A stretch of DNA of 64,000 bases from Okapia johnstoni (taxonomy: Eukaryota; Chordata; Mammalia; Artiodactyla; Giraffidae): NCBI GenBank assembly GCA_024291935.2, contig CM044306.1, positions 4,722,501-4,786,500 on the forward strand. Reading direction: 5' to 3'. Position numbers and translations under genes: made by a program. The notes under the pieces are model-generated. The model saw nothing but the letters and a program-made list of their open reading frames with translations. It had not been told where the DNA came from and did not search any database. Each line of letters opens with the position of its first letter. The stretch's first letter is position 1. This document shows, in pieces, positions 31,360 through 42,274 of this stretch.

Positions 31360-31571
31360 TGTGTGTTAGTTGCTCAGTCGGGTCCAATTCTTTGTGATCC
31401 CATGGACCGTTGCCTGCCACCAGGCTCCTCTGTTCATGGAATTCTCCAGCCAAGAATACTGGAGTGGGTTGCCATGCCCTTCTCCAGGGGATATTCCCGA
31501 CCCAGGGATCAAACCTGGGTCTTCTGCATTACAGGCAGATTCTTTACCATCTGAGCCACCAGGGAAGCCCA
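31360..31571 (-). mobile_element. Bov-tA SINE
   Basis: Minus strand, essentially complete: 'ttagttgctcagtcgggtcc', 'gccaccaggctcctctgttc', 'atactggagtgggttgccat', 'cccagggatcaaacctgggt' and 'gagccaccagggaagccc'. Confidence 0.94.
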
Positions 31572-32738
31572 AAAGCATAGCAAAGCCAGTCACTGCAGTG
31601 ACATTTAGGAACTTGAAATCCAAGACACTTAAGTTCAGAGAGACCCAGTAAGCTTGCATCACCAGAGGCAGAAAAGGCTCCGTGGAAACCTCATATCTAC
31701 AATCACTGCCGCTTGTAGACAAACCTGAAACCATGAAGACACTGTTTCTTAACCCGTTAGATCGACTGTTTTAAGTATAAAGCCTCTGTCCATAGGAAAT
31801 ATTTATTAACACCAAGCCAGGGACACTGGGTTACAATCCTTTTATGAAGGTGGAAAGACTTCAAAGCTGCCCATCATCAAAACCCATTGTTTGAAAAAAT
31901 TTAAACTCGAGCATCTACGCATCCACACCAAGAAGGGGCCCAAGGCCAGGGCTCAGCCTGCCGCCCCCAACTTCATCCTTCTGGGGGAGGCACCCTGTTG
32001 CTAAATGTGAGAATGAGGACCACAGGGAACAGACAGACCAGACCAATGCTCCCTTTTCCAGCTGAATCACGAGGTGACTTTATTGCACGCATTTTGTCCC
32101 GTTTTCTTCTCCCCCAAACAAGGGACGTGATGCTTGCACCAACACTCCATACTGTACTGCAAAAAACAGAGCCGGGTCTGGTGTGCACAGCTGGGGAAGT
32201 TGAGGGGAGAGGAGATAAGCCCCCTCCACTCGGGGTCTGACTTCCTCCCCCCGTGAAAGGGCTTGATGTCCTCAGATCAGAGGTTCTGAATCACTTTCCA
32301 TCAGCGATGCTATAGAAAGTAAGGTGGAACTTTCGATCTTCCTTCCAGTAAAAAAAAAAAAAAATACAAGGACAATTTTGGAACAATGAGTGCTTACGGA
32401 TTCAAGGACCTCAGACAGACTTCATCCTGCTAGATAAATGCCACCGTAACCTTCCTTTCGTCCCCCGTGGGCCCAGACTCAGCAGGAACAGGATGTTCGC
32501 TGCCCCTGTGATGATGTAACCGACCAAATCCGTCAATAATAGGCCCAGAGATGGACGTTCAGGCCACCAGAGAATAACAGGAATGCTAATTAACAGATCA
32601 TCAGCCACAAGAGCTTTAGAAATGTTCCCAAGATATTACTGGAGATGATCTGGTTGAATTAGCACAAGTAGGCAAATTCTCGTCCTCTAAACACAGAAAG
32701 CTTCAGGTCCCTGGAAGAAACTCCTTCTTCCTAAATCC
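31572..32738. other. Low-copy intronic DNA
   Basis: No repeat family recognised apart from an A-run at 32350-32364. Confidence 0.5.
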
Positions 32739-32955
32739 TTGCTGTGCTGTGCTTGCGCTCAGTCGTGTCTGACTCTTGTGGACTGTAGCCCACCAGGCTC
32801 CTCTGTCCATGGGATTCTCCAGGCAATAACACTGGAGTGGGCTGCCGTTTCCTCCTCCAGAGGATCTTCCCGACCCAGGGACTGAACCCGCATCTCCTGT
32901 GTCTCCTGCATCGGCAGGTGGATTCCTTACCGCTGAGCCACCGGAGCAGTCCTTG
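32739..32955 (-). mobile_element. Bov-tA SINE
   Basis: Minus strand: 'tgcgctcagtcgtgtctgac', 'ggactgtagcccaccaggct', 'acactggagtgggctgccgt', 'cccagggactgaacccgcat' and 'taccgctgagccaccgg'. A 12-base insertion repeating 'tctcctg' lies in the head region. Confidence 0.92.
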
Positions 32956-33366
32956 TGGGTTATCCAATTTAAATACAGACGTGTGTACATGGCTTACGCA
33001 TCTTGGTATACAGTTTCATATGCCACTTGTTTCATTTAAAACTGCAGAAATAGTTTCTAAATTCCTTAGCGTCTGGGACTCTAGTTTCTAATGGCTCCGG
33101 GGCATTTTCACTTAGTCCCAAGTCTATCGTGTTCTTTCTTATTTAAGTTTGCGGCATTGCTCTGTTTCCCAGGGGTTAAAAGGTGCAGTGCTTCTCTCCC
33201 GCCACATGGGGGCGTACTCCTTCAGCTCCGGCCCATCCACCCCAGGAAAGTTCCTCCCTCCCTTCAGGCACTAACTCTGTTTTCCAGCTTCAGGATTCAT
33301 AAGTACCACTGGACCGTGTGAAAGGGCTGGCCTACCCCAGGAAGCAGAGCTGAGCAAGTGAGGAAA
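32956..33366. other. Low-copy intronic DNA with a CTCF-like core
   Basis: At 33202-33214 ccacatgggggcg resembles the CTCF core but differs at two positions, one normally well conserved. Otherwise nothing was recognised. Confidence 0.3.
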
Positions 33367-33584
33367 AGCTCCTACTGCCGGCACTTCCCTGGTGGTCTAG
33401 CGGTGAACACTCTGGCTCCCAGTGCAAGGGGTCCAGGGTTCAATCCCTGGGCAGGGAACTGGATCCCACACGCTGCAACTAAGACCTGGTTCAGCCAAAT
33501 AAATAAACTGAATAAAACATATTAAAAAAAAAAAACAACTCCTACTGCTAAATAAAAGATATTAAACAGCAACAACTCCTACTG
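33367..33584 (+). mobile_element. CHR-type SINE followed by a duplicated tail
   Basis: 'cacttccctggtggtctagc', 'ggttcaatccctgggcaggg', 'caactaagacctggttcagc' and 'caaataaataaactgaata' plus an A-run. The presumed target sequence ctcctactgc occurs before the SINE (33367-33378), after the A-tail (33537-33548) and again at 33570-33584. The last two are separated by a second A-rich tail-like segment. Confidence 0.88.
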
Positions 33585-34539
33585 CAAATGGTGGGGGATG
33601 GGGAATCTCTGTGCAAAAGATCCAGTGCTTACTTGCTTGCTCATAAATTACTTCTGGCCAACAACTGGTTTCCTAAAATTGAACTGCAACGGAGATGCAA
33701 AGTGTCACATGCCTTCTACAAATGCAAATGCAGAGACATTCCTTTGAAAAGAAACCAGAGAAGATTCCTTCCAATGACCCAGGGCTCCCTCTCCACTTTT
33801 CAGTTAAGTACTACCTCTTCAGGCTAATTTCTGCTTCCATTTCCAAAGAAAGGAGAGACGTCCTTGGAGACGGAGCAATAAACCAAACAAACTCATTCCT
33901 GGCTTTTGATTGTGGTGGGGAGGAGGAAAGCCCTGGTGGTTTCAGGGAGGGAAAAAAAGGATTTTCAAGAGCAGAGGAAGATTTTGACCCTTCAACATTT
34001 TGCCTGCAGTGCTGTCTTTGGAACCTGTCGGGCACCTGAAACGTGACTCAGCTGTGAGGAGCAGGGAAGGTGGGGTGCTGTGGATGGGTGCGAGAGCGCA
34101 GCCTATCACTGATCAAGAGACAAGAGGAAACAGAAGGAAACAGAGGAAACAGAAGGAAAGAGATGCTCACGCCTTTCTTGGAACAAATTCCTTACAAGCT
34201 CCTTCACCCAGGACAGTCTTTAGATCACCCAGAACCCCACGGAAATAGCGTCACATCGGCTGCAAAATGTAAAGTCCCGGTGTAAAACCAACGGCAGGAC
34301 ATTCATTTAAACATCATCAATTTAATACGTTTAATGGTTTTAACTGGTCAAGGCAAGGCTGGTTAGCCATTCAACCCATCCTGCCATGGGGCAAGGACCT
34401 CCCAGTATAAACTCTCCTCCCAATAACCTCATTTCTAAAGATACAAATGCAGACTTAAGCAACCTTGGAAAACCTACAAGTATACAGAAGAAAACTGAAA
34501 TCACATCAGCTGAAAAAACTTTTTTTGAGTTTGCTGTAT
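33585..34539. other. Low-copy intronic DNA with a short purine repeat
   Basis: A (GGAAACAGA)n-like run covers 34122-34160. No other feature recognised. Confidence 0.5.
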
Positions 34540-35060
34540 TTCCTTCCACGCTTTTTCAAGTGGTTTTACATAACTGGGATGATCACATTATACAACCGCA
34601 GACTATTTTTGTTCCCACTGAACACAACACAAACATTTCCCCCATATGATTAAAAACCCTTAGAAGCATTTCAAGTGGTACATATTACTGTTCACCTTCT
34701 CAAACCACTGGGCATTTAGGCTATTTCTAAATTTTTCTTTTCCCTGAAAATATCACTGCAGAATCTTTAACCTATATAAACAATCAGCAATTTGAACCAA
34801 GTTCCCAGAAGTTGAACTGCTGATCCAAGGGCCTTGAAGGGTTGGTCTAACTAATTTCCAGAAAGGCCACTCCATTTGCCACTGCATTTACGGTCCTCTG
34901 AGCAGGGTCTGCAAGTTTTCATCATGCTGTTTTTTTCAGTCAGCCTGAGTATTTTTCACTTAAAAATAAATGTATTCATTCATGGGGGAAATGACATTTC
35001 CCCTCATTTGTATTTCTCTGACTACAAATAAAAGCGGACATTTCTCATAGCTCCAGGCAT
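34540..35060 (-). mobile_element. Old L1/HAL1-type fragment
   Basis: On the plus strand it reads as the reverse L1 pattern: 'ctgggcatttaggctatttc', 'tatcactgcagaatcttta', 'cagaagttgaactgctgatc', 'ccagaaaggccactccattt', 'cccctcatttgtatttctct'. It is strongly diverged and one of only two L1 pieces here in the sense orientation of SLC39A11. Confidence 0.55.
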
Positions 35061-35330
35061 ATTACTTTCCTCCTTTGTGCAAGGTCCTCTGTTCAGAGGA
35101 GGTCTCTTTAAGGAATGCGAATTGGATTAGACAATTCCTTAGAGACATGAGTAACTTTCCTGTGATCCACTTACGTGTGTCAGTGAGTGACGAGATGGAG
35201 CTGGGAGTAGCGGGTATTATTATAAATCAGACAAATGGATCCAGTTGGTCACATTGAAATTTTAGCCTTCACTTACCCAATTCCTTTTGACATTCCTCAG
35301 GACAGAATAGCGCCCTTAAGAAAAAGTGTT

Positions 35331-35946
35331 GGAGAAAACTATAGTTCAACAAAATGCATGCACCTCTATGTTCACAGCAACACTATTCACAATAGCCAGG
35401 ACGTGGAAACAACCGAAATGTCCATCAGTGGAGGAATGGATAAAGAAGACATGGTACATATATACAATGGGATATTACACAGTGATTACAAAGAATGAAA
35501 AAAGCCATTTACAGCAAAACAGGTGGACCTAGAGATACTAAGTGAAGTCAGACAGAGAAAGACAAATACCATATGATATCACTTATGTGTGGAATCTAAA
35601 ATATGACACAAATGAACTTATTTATGAAACAGAAACAGACTCTCAGACATCAGAGAACAGACCAGTGGTTGTCAAGGGGGGTGGTGCGGGGGGAGAGGTG
35701 TATTAGGAATTTGGGATTAGCAAATGGAAACTATTATACAGAGAATGGATAAACTACAAAATCCTACTGCAGAGCACAAGGAAGTTCATTCAATAATCCG
35801 TGAAAAAATAAAATGGAAAAATATGCAAAAGGATGTATATACATACCTACATATACATATACATGTTTAACTGAACCACTTTGCTGTACAGCAGAAATTG
35901 AACACAACACCGTAAATCAACTATACCTCAACAACAAAAAATTTAA
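35331..35946 (+). mobile_element. L1 ORF2 end and 3' UTR
   Basis: 'agcaacactattcacaatag', 'caaccgaaatgtccatcagt', 'ggaatggataaagaagacat', 'tatgatatcacttatgtgtg', 'tttgctgtacagcagaaatt' and 'caacaacaaaaaattt'. A 5'-truncated dead copy of about 0.6 kb. Confidence 0.9.
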
Positions 35947-36159
35947 AGAGGCCTGCTATCAACATTCTAGTACACCTTTGGGTGCAATGTGAACATTTTT
36001 ATTGGTTTGTATTTAAAAAAAAAAAAAAAGCATATCTGCCAAGTTCAATAAACAAAATGCAATAAAAGGTCTGCCTGTGCAGCAAAAATACCTCATGTGG
36101 ACAGGACCCTTGCGAGAGTTTCTGGATTTAGCAAATGAAAAGACAGGGTGCTTCTCAGT

Positions 36160-36275
36160 TGCAAATGAATTTCAGATAAAACAAAACCTTTCAGTATAAG
36201 TATATCCCGAATACTGCAGGGGATATACTTATGCTAAAAAGTTCTCACTGTTGATCTGAAAGTTGATTTTGCCTG
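36160..36275. repeat. Palindromic (foldback) ancient element
   Basis: Left arm 'aatttcagataaaacaaaac...agtataagtatatccc' and right arm 'ggggatatacttatgctaaa...gatctgaaagttgatttt' are imperfect inverted repeats around an 11-base loop 'gaatactgcag'. They probably belong to a short mammalian DNA-transposon or MITE family whose name I cannot give. 35947-36159 and 36276-36568 hold low-copy DNA with an A-run at 36017-36029. Confidence 0.6.
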
Positions 36276-36568
36276 GGTATCCTGTGTTTTAACCGACAGT
36301 CCTATCTGTGTCCGATTCTGGGCCCGAGTTCCAGGGCAGGGAGAAACTGGGCTGACTGTGACTGCACTCTCCTCTGAAAGCAGCCACACGTTTGTCTCGG
36401 TGAGAAATCTTTCAAGGATGTGCTACGTGGGACGTGTATAAGTCAGGATAGGAAAAGATTCCACGAGAGACCAAGGAAGAAGCTTCATGGAAAGATCGCT
36501 AAAGTATTTAATAGGCTTAGTTACTAACCTTTAGGCAGAGACGCATCTGGAGTTTAAGAAACATGGTG

Positions 36569-36786
36569 AAAACCTTAATCAGGGCTTCCCTGGTGGCTCA
36601 GATGGTAAAGAATCCAGCTGCAATGTGGGACACCTGGGTTCGATCCCTGGGTCGGAAAGATCCCCTGGAGAAAGGAATGGCACCCCACTCCAGTATTCTT
36701 GCCTGGAGAATTTCATGGACCGAAGGAGCCCGGCAGGCTATAGTCCACAGAGTTGCAGAGTCAGACAGGACCAAGAAAAACCTTAT
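36569..36786 (+). mobile_element. Bov-tA SINE with target-site duplication
   Basis: 'gggcttccctggtggctcag', 'ggttcgatccctgggtcgga', 'ccccactccagtattcttgc', 'gcaggctatagtccacagag'. The end 'gcagagtcagacaggacc' is slightly shortened. 'aaaaccttaat' before and 'aaaaaccttat' after fit a target duplication. Confidence 0.93.
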
Positions 36787-37452
36787 TTACAATCTTTGTA
36801 ACTATAATAGATGTCTCCATTTATCGTTCTGATAATGCACAATCCACAGGAGCATCGGACGCTCTGTGCTATCTGTGTAAGAAGGATGACTAGATCCTCT
36901 TGTCTTTTAAGTCAGCACAATTTTTCCAGGCACTGGAAGTCATCCATGCCTTAGCTTTGATGCTTATGAATAAGCAATTGCTTTGCTACAACAGGGAAAC
37001 AAACAGGTCTGCATAATTGGTAAAAAATTAAATGTACATCAGAAGAAGAAATGGGTTCTCTATTAGCTAAAGATTTCTCATCCTATTAAGCAAACCACCC
37101 ACTAAAACGCTGCTTGTTCCAAATAGCTAAGTAAGATAATAACTTCTACTCTGCGTCAGTGGAGCCAGGATCTTCAATAAGATTAAAATGTCCACCTACC
37201 AGGTCAGGTCCTCTACTTTATAAAGGGACAAATAGCTGTTTAATCAACATGAGCTCATGTCTGGTGAATTAATTGTCCACTAACAAATAAGCCCCAAGTG
37301 GACTACAGAGCTATCACTAGTTCTCTTTAGTTGACCCGGCACACTGTGTTCACGCAAAGTCCCTTGTGGGGAAAGGACCATCATGGCTTTTGGGGGATCC
37401 ATCAGCAAGGAGACATTTGATTCCAAAGAGCTCCAGACCCCTCTTTGGAGAA
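36787..37452. other. Low-copy AT-rich intronic DNA
   Basis: No repeat family or gene recognised. Confidence 0.5.
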
Positions 37453-37663
37453 GGACTACCCTAGTGGCTTGGATGGTAAAGAATCTGCCTGCAACATGGC
37501 AGACCTGGGTTTGATCCCTGGGTCGGGAAGATCCCCTGGAGAAGGGAATGGCTACCCGCTCCAGTATTCTTGCCTGGAGAATTCCAAGGACAGAGGAGCC
37601 TGGCGGTCTACAGTCCATGGGATGACAAAGAGTCGGACATGGCTGAGCGACTAACACTACATT
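37453..37663 (+). mobile_element. Bov-tA SINE
   Basis: 'ccctagtggcttggatggta', 'ggtttgatccctgggtcggg', 'tacccgctccagtattcttg', 'ctacagtccatgggatgaca' and 'atggctgagcgactaacact'. Confidence 0.93.
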
Positions 37664-38146
37664 AGAGAAAGGGCATTTTGGAGAGCTGGAGAAGGCTTAG
37701 GAGAGCTTTGCAAAGGACCCTCCGCCTCTCTGGGAAAGATGGTGGCTCCTCCCTGGACTTACGTGGTTGTAAATTACCAGGTCTAGGAGGAGGTGTCCAA
37801 AAGCACAGCATCTATTTCAGGGCTCGTGTTCAACTGCTAGTGTGAGCTTCATAGTCACTAGGCTCCTTTCACCTTTGACAGAAGGCCACTCTGCCATCTC
37901 CTCTAATCTGAGAATAAAGACTCATAGCCGAGATCACTGTGCCTCCAAGCGCGGGATGAACACCATCCAGTGCTGTGCATAGTGGAGGCTCTTAAGAGAT
38001 GACCCCAGGACCCCTCCCGGTAGCTAGTGAATTAGAGCCTCTGGGAGAAGGGCCCAAGAATCTGCATTGTACAAGCCACATGCCCCCTTCAGGCTTACCC
38101 CAGCGTAACTCTGATACAGACGGCGCTCTAAACAGGAATGCTTTAG
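37664..38146. other. Low-copy intronic DNA
   Basis: No repeat or gene recognised. Confidence 0.5.
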
Positions 38147-38276
38147 GGGCTTCGCTGGTGGCCCAGTGGTTGAGACTTCACCTTCCAATGCAGGGGGTGC
38201 AGTTTTGATCCCGGGTTGGGATCCCACGTGCCTCTAAAAATGGTCCACATCAAAAATAAAATTTAAGTAAAAAAGG
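38147..38276 (+). mobile_element. CHR-type SINE, short form
   Basis: 'ggggcttcgctggtggccca', 'gcagttttgatcccgggttg' and 'ggatcccacgtgcctctaaa' with an A-rich tail. Confidence 0.85.
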
Positions 38277-38595
38277 ATAACAAGGAATTATGTGGGGGGT
38301 TCAGATCAGGGGTTGAGCAGCCTCTCAACAGAGGAGCTTACTAACCAGGAGGAAATTCCAAGAGACGATGGACATACTGGGAGCAAACGGCACAGCACTG
38401 GACAAAGATCAGCAGACAAAGTCCTTTTCCTTGGGGAGAGGATGTAGGTCATCACAAAGCATATGCTCCCATGGAGAACCTGCATGGGGCAGAAGCACTC
38501 TTCTGGGTAGAGAAGGGCCCCTGTGCTGGCGTAACCTATGAGGCTGGAACGGTGAAGCCACATCAAGGCCCTGTTGGACATCCGTGGGTTAGTTG
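38277..38595. other. Low-copy intronic DNA
   Basis: No feature recognised. The 106-codon minus frame at 38306-38626 has no domain. Confidence 0.45.
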
Positions 38596-38770
38596 GGCTC
38601 ATTTCCAACCAGCGTGGGCTTAGCAATTAGCATTACATTGAGATGCAAATAATTTACACATTATGGAAATGCAGCTAAATGTCTGTCTCTAAAGGTCTGT
38701 TTTCCTAATCAGGTAAATATTTCCCCAGCAGTATTTCCATGCTATTAATCTGTTCAAGAAACATTTCAGA
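38596..38770. promoter_or_regulatory. Candidate conserved non-coding block with octamer site
   Basis: Repeat-free block with 'agcaattagcattac', a perfect octamer ATGCAAAT at 38643-38650 next to 'aatttac', 'cctaatcagg' near 38705 and 'gctattaatctg' near 38741. Regulatory function is inferred only from motif clustering. Confidence 0.3.
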
Positions 38771-39284
38771 CAGAGGGCAGGGGTAAACTTCAGCACAGCT
38801 ACCCACGCTGTTAGAAAAAGAAAACAAGTCTCCAAGATCAGGGTCCCAACTAGTAAAGAAAAGCCACTCTCCCACCCTGGGTGTTTCCAGGGCACGTTGT
38901 GTGACAGTGAAGTTCTGCAAAGTTTGACTTGCCGGTGGAGGGTGGACGGTGAAAAGAAAACCCTGCTGGCACGGCTGGGGAGGCGCGAGGGGGACGCTCC
39001 TGGCTGATCCGGTGTTAGTTTGCGACTTCTGTCACTGCCTCCCCGCTCTCCAGATCAGCAAAAGTGACCTGGATGCAGGAGCCACCTGTTTCTCGGCCGG
39101 GATGATCAGGGAAGAAAGCTACCAGACCTGCGGGTCCTCTGAGCTCTCCTTTTCAGCATATGCACCTATGTGTGTGTGTGTGCCCATGTGTGAGAGAGAG
39201 AGACAGCAGTGTGCTCACCCCCAGATCAGGATCAATGTATTTGCTCCGAGGCGCTCTAACAGTCTCTCTCAGTCCTTAGGGCAG
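38771..39284. other. Low-copy intronic DNA
   Basis: Contains a short GT tract and a (GA)n tract at 39171-39205. No gene recognised. Confidence 0.5.
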
Positions 39285-39482
39285 CGGGTGGCCCCATCCT
39301 TTCTGGCACCAGGGACCACTTTCATGGAAGACAACTTTTCCACTGACCCTGGGGTGGGGGTAGGGGGGATGGTTTCAGGATGATTCAAATGCATCACATT
39401 TATTGTGCACTGCATTCCTATCATTATTACAGCAGCTCCACCTCAGCTCATCGGGCATTAGATCCCGGAGGTCAGGGGACTG
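39285..39482. mobile_element. MER1-like hAT-Charlie element, partial
   Basis: 'tttctggcaccagggaccac', 'gaagacaacttttccactga', 'ggtttcaggatgattcaaat', 'cacatttattgtgcactgca', 'cagctccacctcagctcatc' and 'ggcattagatcccggaggtc'. Closest in layout to the 19893 copy. Confidence 0.72.
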
Positions 39483-39984
39483 TCAACCAAAGAAAAGAGC
39501 GGTCGGAGGGCGCAGGCAGCTGGGGACGGGGCGGACACAGGCTGAGATGCTAGCTGAAGGCGCCCAGCCCTCCAGGAGACAAGACCGGCGAAGCGCCCAC
39601 AGCAGGTTCTCTGGCATTCTCCTCTTTTCTCACCCCTCCAGGCTTCTCTCTGCCCCTTCTTCTCTGAGCTAAGGACACAGAGGACTCTCGGCGTCACTGG
39701 GCACGGAGGATCCAAGAGGAGTGGTTCTGGGGGACCCGATGAGACTCAGTTCACTCGCTTTCAAGGAGATGGTTCCTGGGCCGCCCAAGTTCTCATCCCA
39801 GTCCCACCATGTCCTGGCTAGGCACCTCCAGGGATGTCACTCGGAACCCGTGGACCTCGGTCTCCATCTCCACGTGGGGACGATAACGCTGCCCGCCCCG
39901 AAGCTCAGGTGAGAGGAGACGGGTATGGGGCCCCCGGCGGGCACACAGCAAGTACAACGCAAAACCCGTCCATCTCAGCAGTTC
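39483..39984. other. Low-copy GC-richer intronic DNA
   Basis: No repeat recognised. Overlapping short frames on both strands have no domain. Confidence 0.45.
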
Positions 39985-40420
39985 CCACGGTGAACTTGTA
40001 TTCATTTATAAAAATATGAAAGAAAGGTTAATGGCGTGGCTATCGTACCCAGTCCGTTCTTCACTTAAATCGCCAAAAGCAGGGGATTCGTAGTGAAGGA
40101 GGAAAAAATTAGACCATGATCGAACCGCGTGCAGAATTTTCAAGTACCGTCCAATCCCAGTGCCCCACACCTGCAGAGCAGAAGCGGGCCTCGGCTGTAA
40201 TGTGAACATTTCAAAATTCCACAGCCGCGTTGACATTTTCAACTTTCAGGAAGGATCACAGGCCGCTAGAGACAAGAGGGGCTTTTCATCAAGAAAAGCA
40301 GCGGGCCGGTGCCCTTCAAGATGCTGTCAATCTTTCTTGGAACTACAAAGCGACCTGTTTTTTCCTTTCATTTTAAAAAAAATCGAGTTACTGATCTAAT
40401 GCAGTTTACTTAGGTTAACA
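39985..40420. promoter_or_regulatory. Candidate conserved block retaining CpGs in AT-rich DNA
   Basis: AT-rich but with unusually many CpG dinucleotides for such sequence ('ctatcgtacccagtccgttc', 'aaatcgccaaaag', 'atgatcgaaccgcgtgcag', 'ccgcgttgac'). It has no recognisable transposon. Preserved CpGs in non-repetitive AT-rich DNA can indicate constraint or lack of germline methylation. Inference only. Confidence 0.25.
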
Positions 40421-40529
40421 GTGACACCAGTTTTCACTTCCTATAAAACTATGTGACTATCAAGCGGATGGGAGCAAGGTAGCTCACCAGCATACCTGCT
40501 TATGATCCAGAGGAAGCTGTGATATGTAG

Positions 40530-40585
40530 ACAGTCAGACATAGACAGATGGCTAGACAGGCAGACATACATACACAAGTACACAT
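40530..40585. repeat. GACA/GATA-like short tandem repeat
   Basis: 'gacagtcagacatagacaga' followed by 'gctagacaggcagacataca' is an imperfect tetranucleotide run. The surrounding 40421-40689 is low-copy. Confidence 0.6.
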
Positions 40586-40689
40586 GTGATCTGTGTAATA
40601 TCCATAAATAATGTTCGGATGTGTTTCATTAAACTATGATATTTCCATTTTCAGATTTAATTTCATATATATATGAATATTTTGTGTTG

Positions 40690-40772
40690 CTGTTATTGTT
40701 GGTTAGTTGCTAAGTTGGGTCCAGCTCTCTGTGATCCCAGGGACTGTATCTTGCCAGGCTCCTCTGTCCATT
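40690..40772 (-). mobile_element. Bov-tA SINE, 3' half only
   Basis: 'ggttagttgctaagttgggt', 'ctctctgtgatcccagggac' and 'gccaggctcctctgtccatt' on the minus strand. The head is missing. Confidence 0.85.
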
Positions 40773-41242
40773 CAGCTCTGAGGGACTGCTCTGAAGACAT
40801 AACGGAGAAGTCAGAGTACACAGAAATTTATGAAAATAAAACTAAACAAAAACAGGTAGTCAGAACATCAAAAGACTAGTGTTAATTAAAGAAAAAAACC
40901 CAGACATCTCAAGTTAATGAATTCAGTTCTTTCCTCTGTATCAGAAGATGCACGAGTCTGGTTCATCGAAATCATGCCTTTGAAATGCACCCTCACTCTC
41001 TAGGGCCAGTATCCTGTTTCTCTCCATCCTGCATCCCCTCAGGGTGCACAGCCCAGGGCGGCTACAGTGTCGTATGGTTTGACAGCCCCCAACAGCCTTT
41101 GTTTACTGATCGGGCAGGCGACATTCTCTGTCCTAAGCATCAAAGGGCATAAAATTTCAGTTAGGCACGACTCACAAGCTCTACAGACCTGGTGTACCAA
41201 CAGTCCACACTAACGTGTCCTACATTTAAAAATCTGGCAAGG
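40773..41242. other. Low-copy intronic DNA
   Basis: No repeat or gene recognised. Confidence 0.5.
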
Positions 41243-41816
41243 CAGGACAGGGAAGCAACCTAGATGTCCATTGGCAGACGAATGGATAAGAAAGCTGTGG
41301 TACATGTACGTAATGGAATATTACTCAGCCATTAAAAAGAATGCATTTGAATCAGTTCTAATGAGGTGGATGAAACTGGAGCCCATTATACAGAGTGAAG
41401 TAAGCCAGAAAGAAAAACACCAATACGTTAATACATACATATGGAATTTAGAAAGATGGTAATGATGACCCTATATGCGAGACAGCAGAAGAGACACAGA
41501 TGTATAGAATGGTCTTTTGGACTCTGTGGGAGAGGGCGACGGTGGGTTGATTTGTAAGAATGGCATTGAAACATGTATATTACCATATGTGAAACAGATC
41601 GCCAGTCCAGGTTCGATGCATGAGACAGGGTGCTCGGGGCTGGTGCACTGGGATGACCCTGAGGGATGGGGTGGGGAGGGAGGTGGGAGGGGGGCTCAGG
41701 ATGGGGGACACATGTACACCCGTGGCTGATTCATGTCAATGTATGGCAAAAACCACCACGATATTGTAAAGTAATTAGTCTCCAATTAAAATAAATAAAT
41801 TTATATTAAAAAAAAA
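41243..41816 (+). mobile_element. Young ruminant L1 3' end
   Basis: 'cctagatgtccattggcaga', 'gtaatggaatattactcagc', 'ggatgaaactggagcccatt', 'agagtgaagtaagccagaaa', the G-rich 'ggtggggagggaggtgggag', 'catgtcaatgtatggcaaaa', 'gtaaagtaattagtctccaa' and an A-tail. Few changes from the L1 pattern make it younger than most L1 copies here. It is 5'-truncated. Confidence 0.93.
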
Positions 41817-42086
41817 GAAAATAGTGCAAATACATTAAAAAAAACCTGGCAAGGGAGAGTAGATCTCACGTGAAGTATTCTTACATAACAAAATAACATT
41901 TAAAAAGAAATGACACCTAAGTAACTTCTATAAAAATTATACTTTAAAATAAAACTTTAAGTTCAGATTCTCTGAACTCATGGTAGACCTGGGCAGGGCT
42001 CCGGACTCTGCAGGTACGACAGGCGTTCTAGAAAACAAAGCTTAGGGGACAGAGAAGGATCCAGGAAAACACGATGAAAACCCACT

Positions 42087-42274
42087 AAGAATGGAATCCC
42101 AGGGCCTTTGCTGGGGGTGCAGTGGCCAAGCTTTTGTGCTCACAATGAAGGAAGCCTGGGTTCCATCCCTGGTCGAGGAACTAGACCCACATGCCGCAAC
42201 TAAAGCTCCCATATGCTGCAGCTAAGACCAGCGCAGCCAAATAAATAAATAAAACAGATATTAGAAAGAATGGA
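42087..42274 (+). mobile_element. CHR-type SINE with 9-bp target-site duplication
   Basis: 'gggcctttgctgggggtgca', 'ggttccatccctggtcgagg', 'aactagacccacatgccgca' and 'gcgcagccaaataaataaat'. Flanking aagaatgga lies at 42087-42095 and 42266-42274. 41817-42086 is low-copy AT-rich DNA. Confidence 0.92.
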
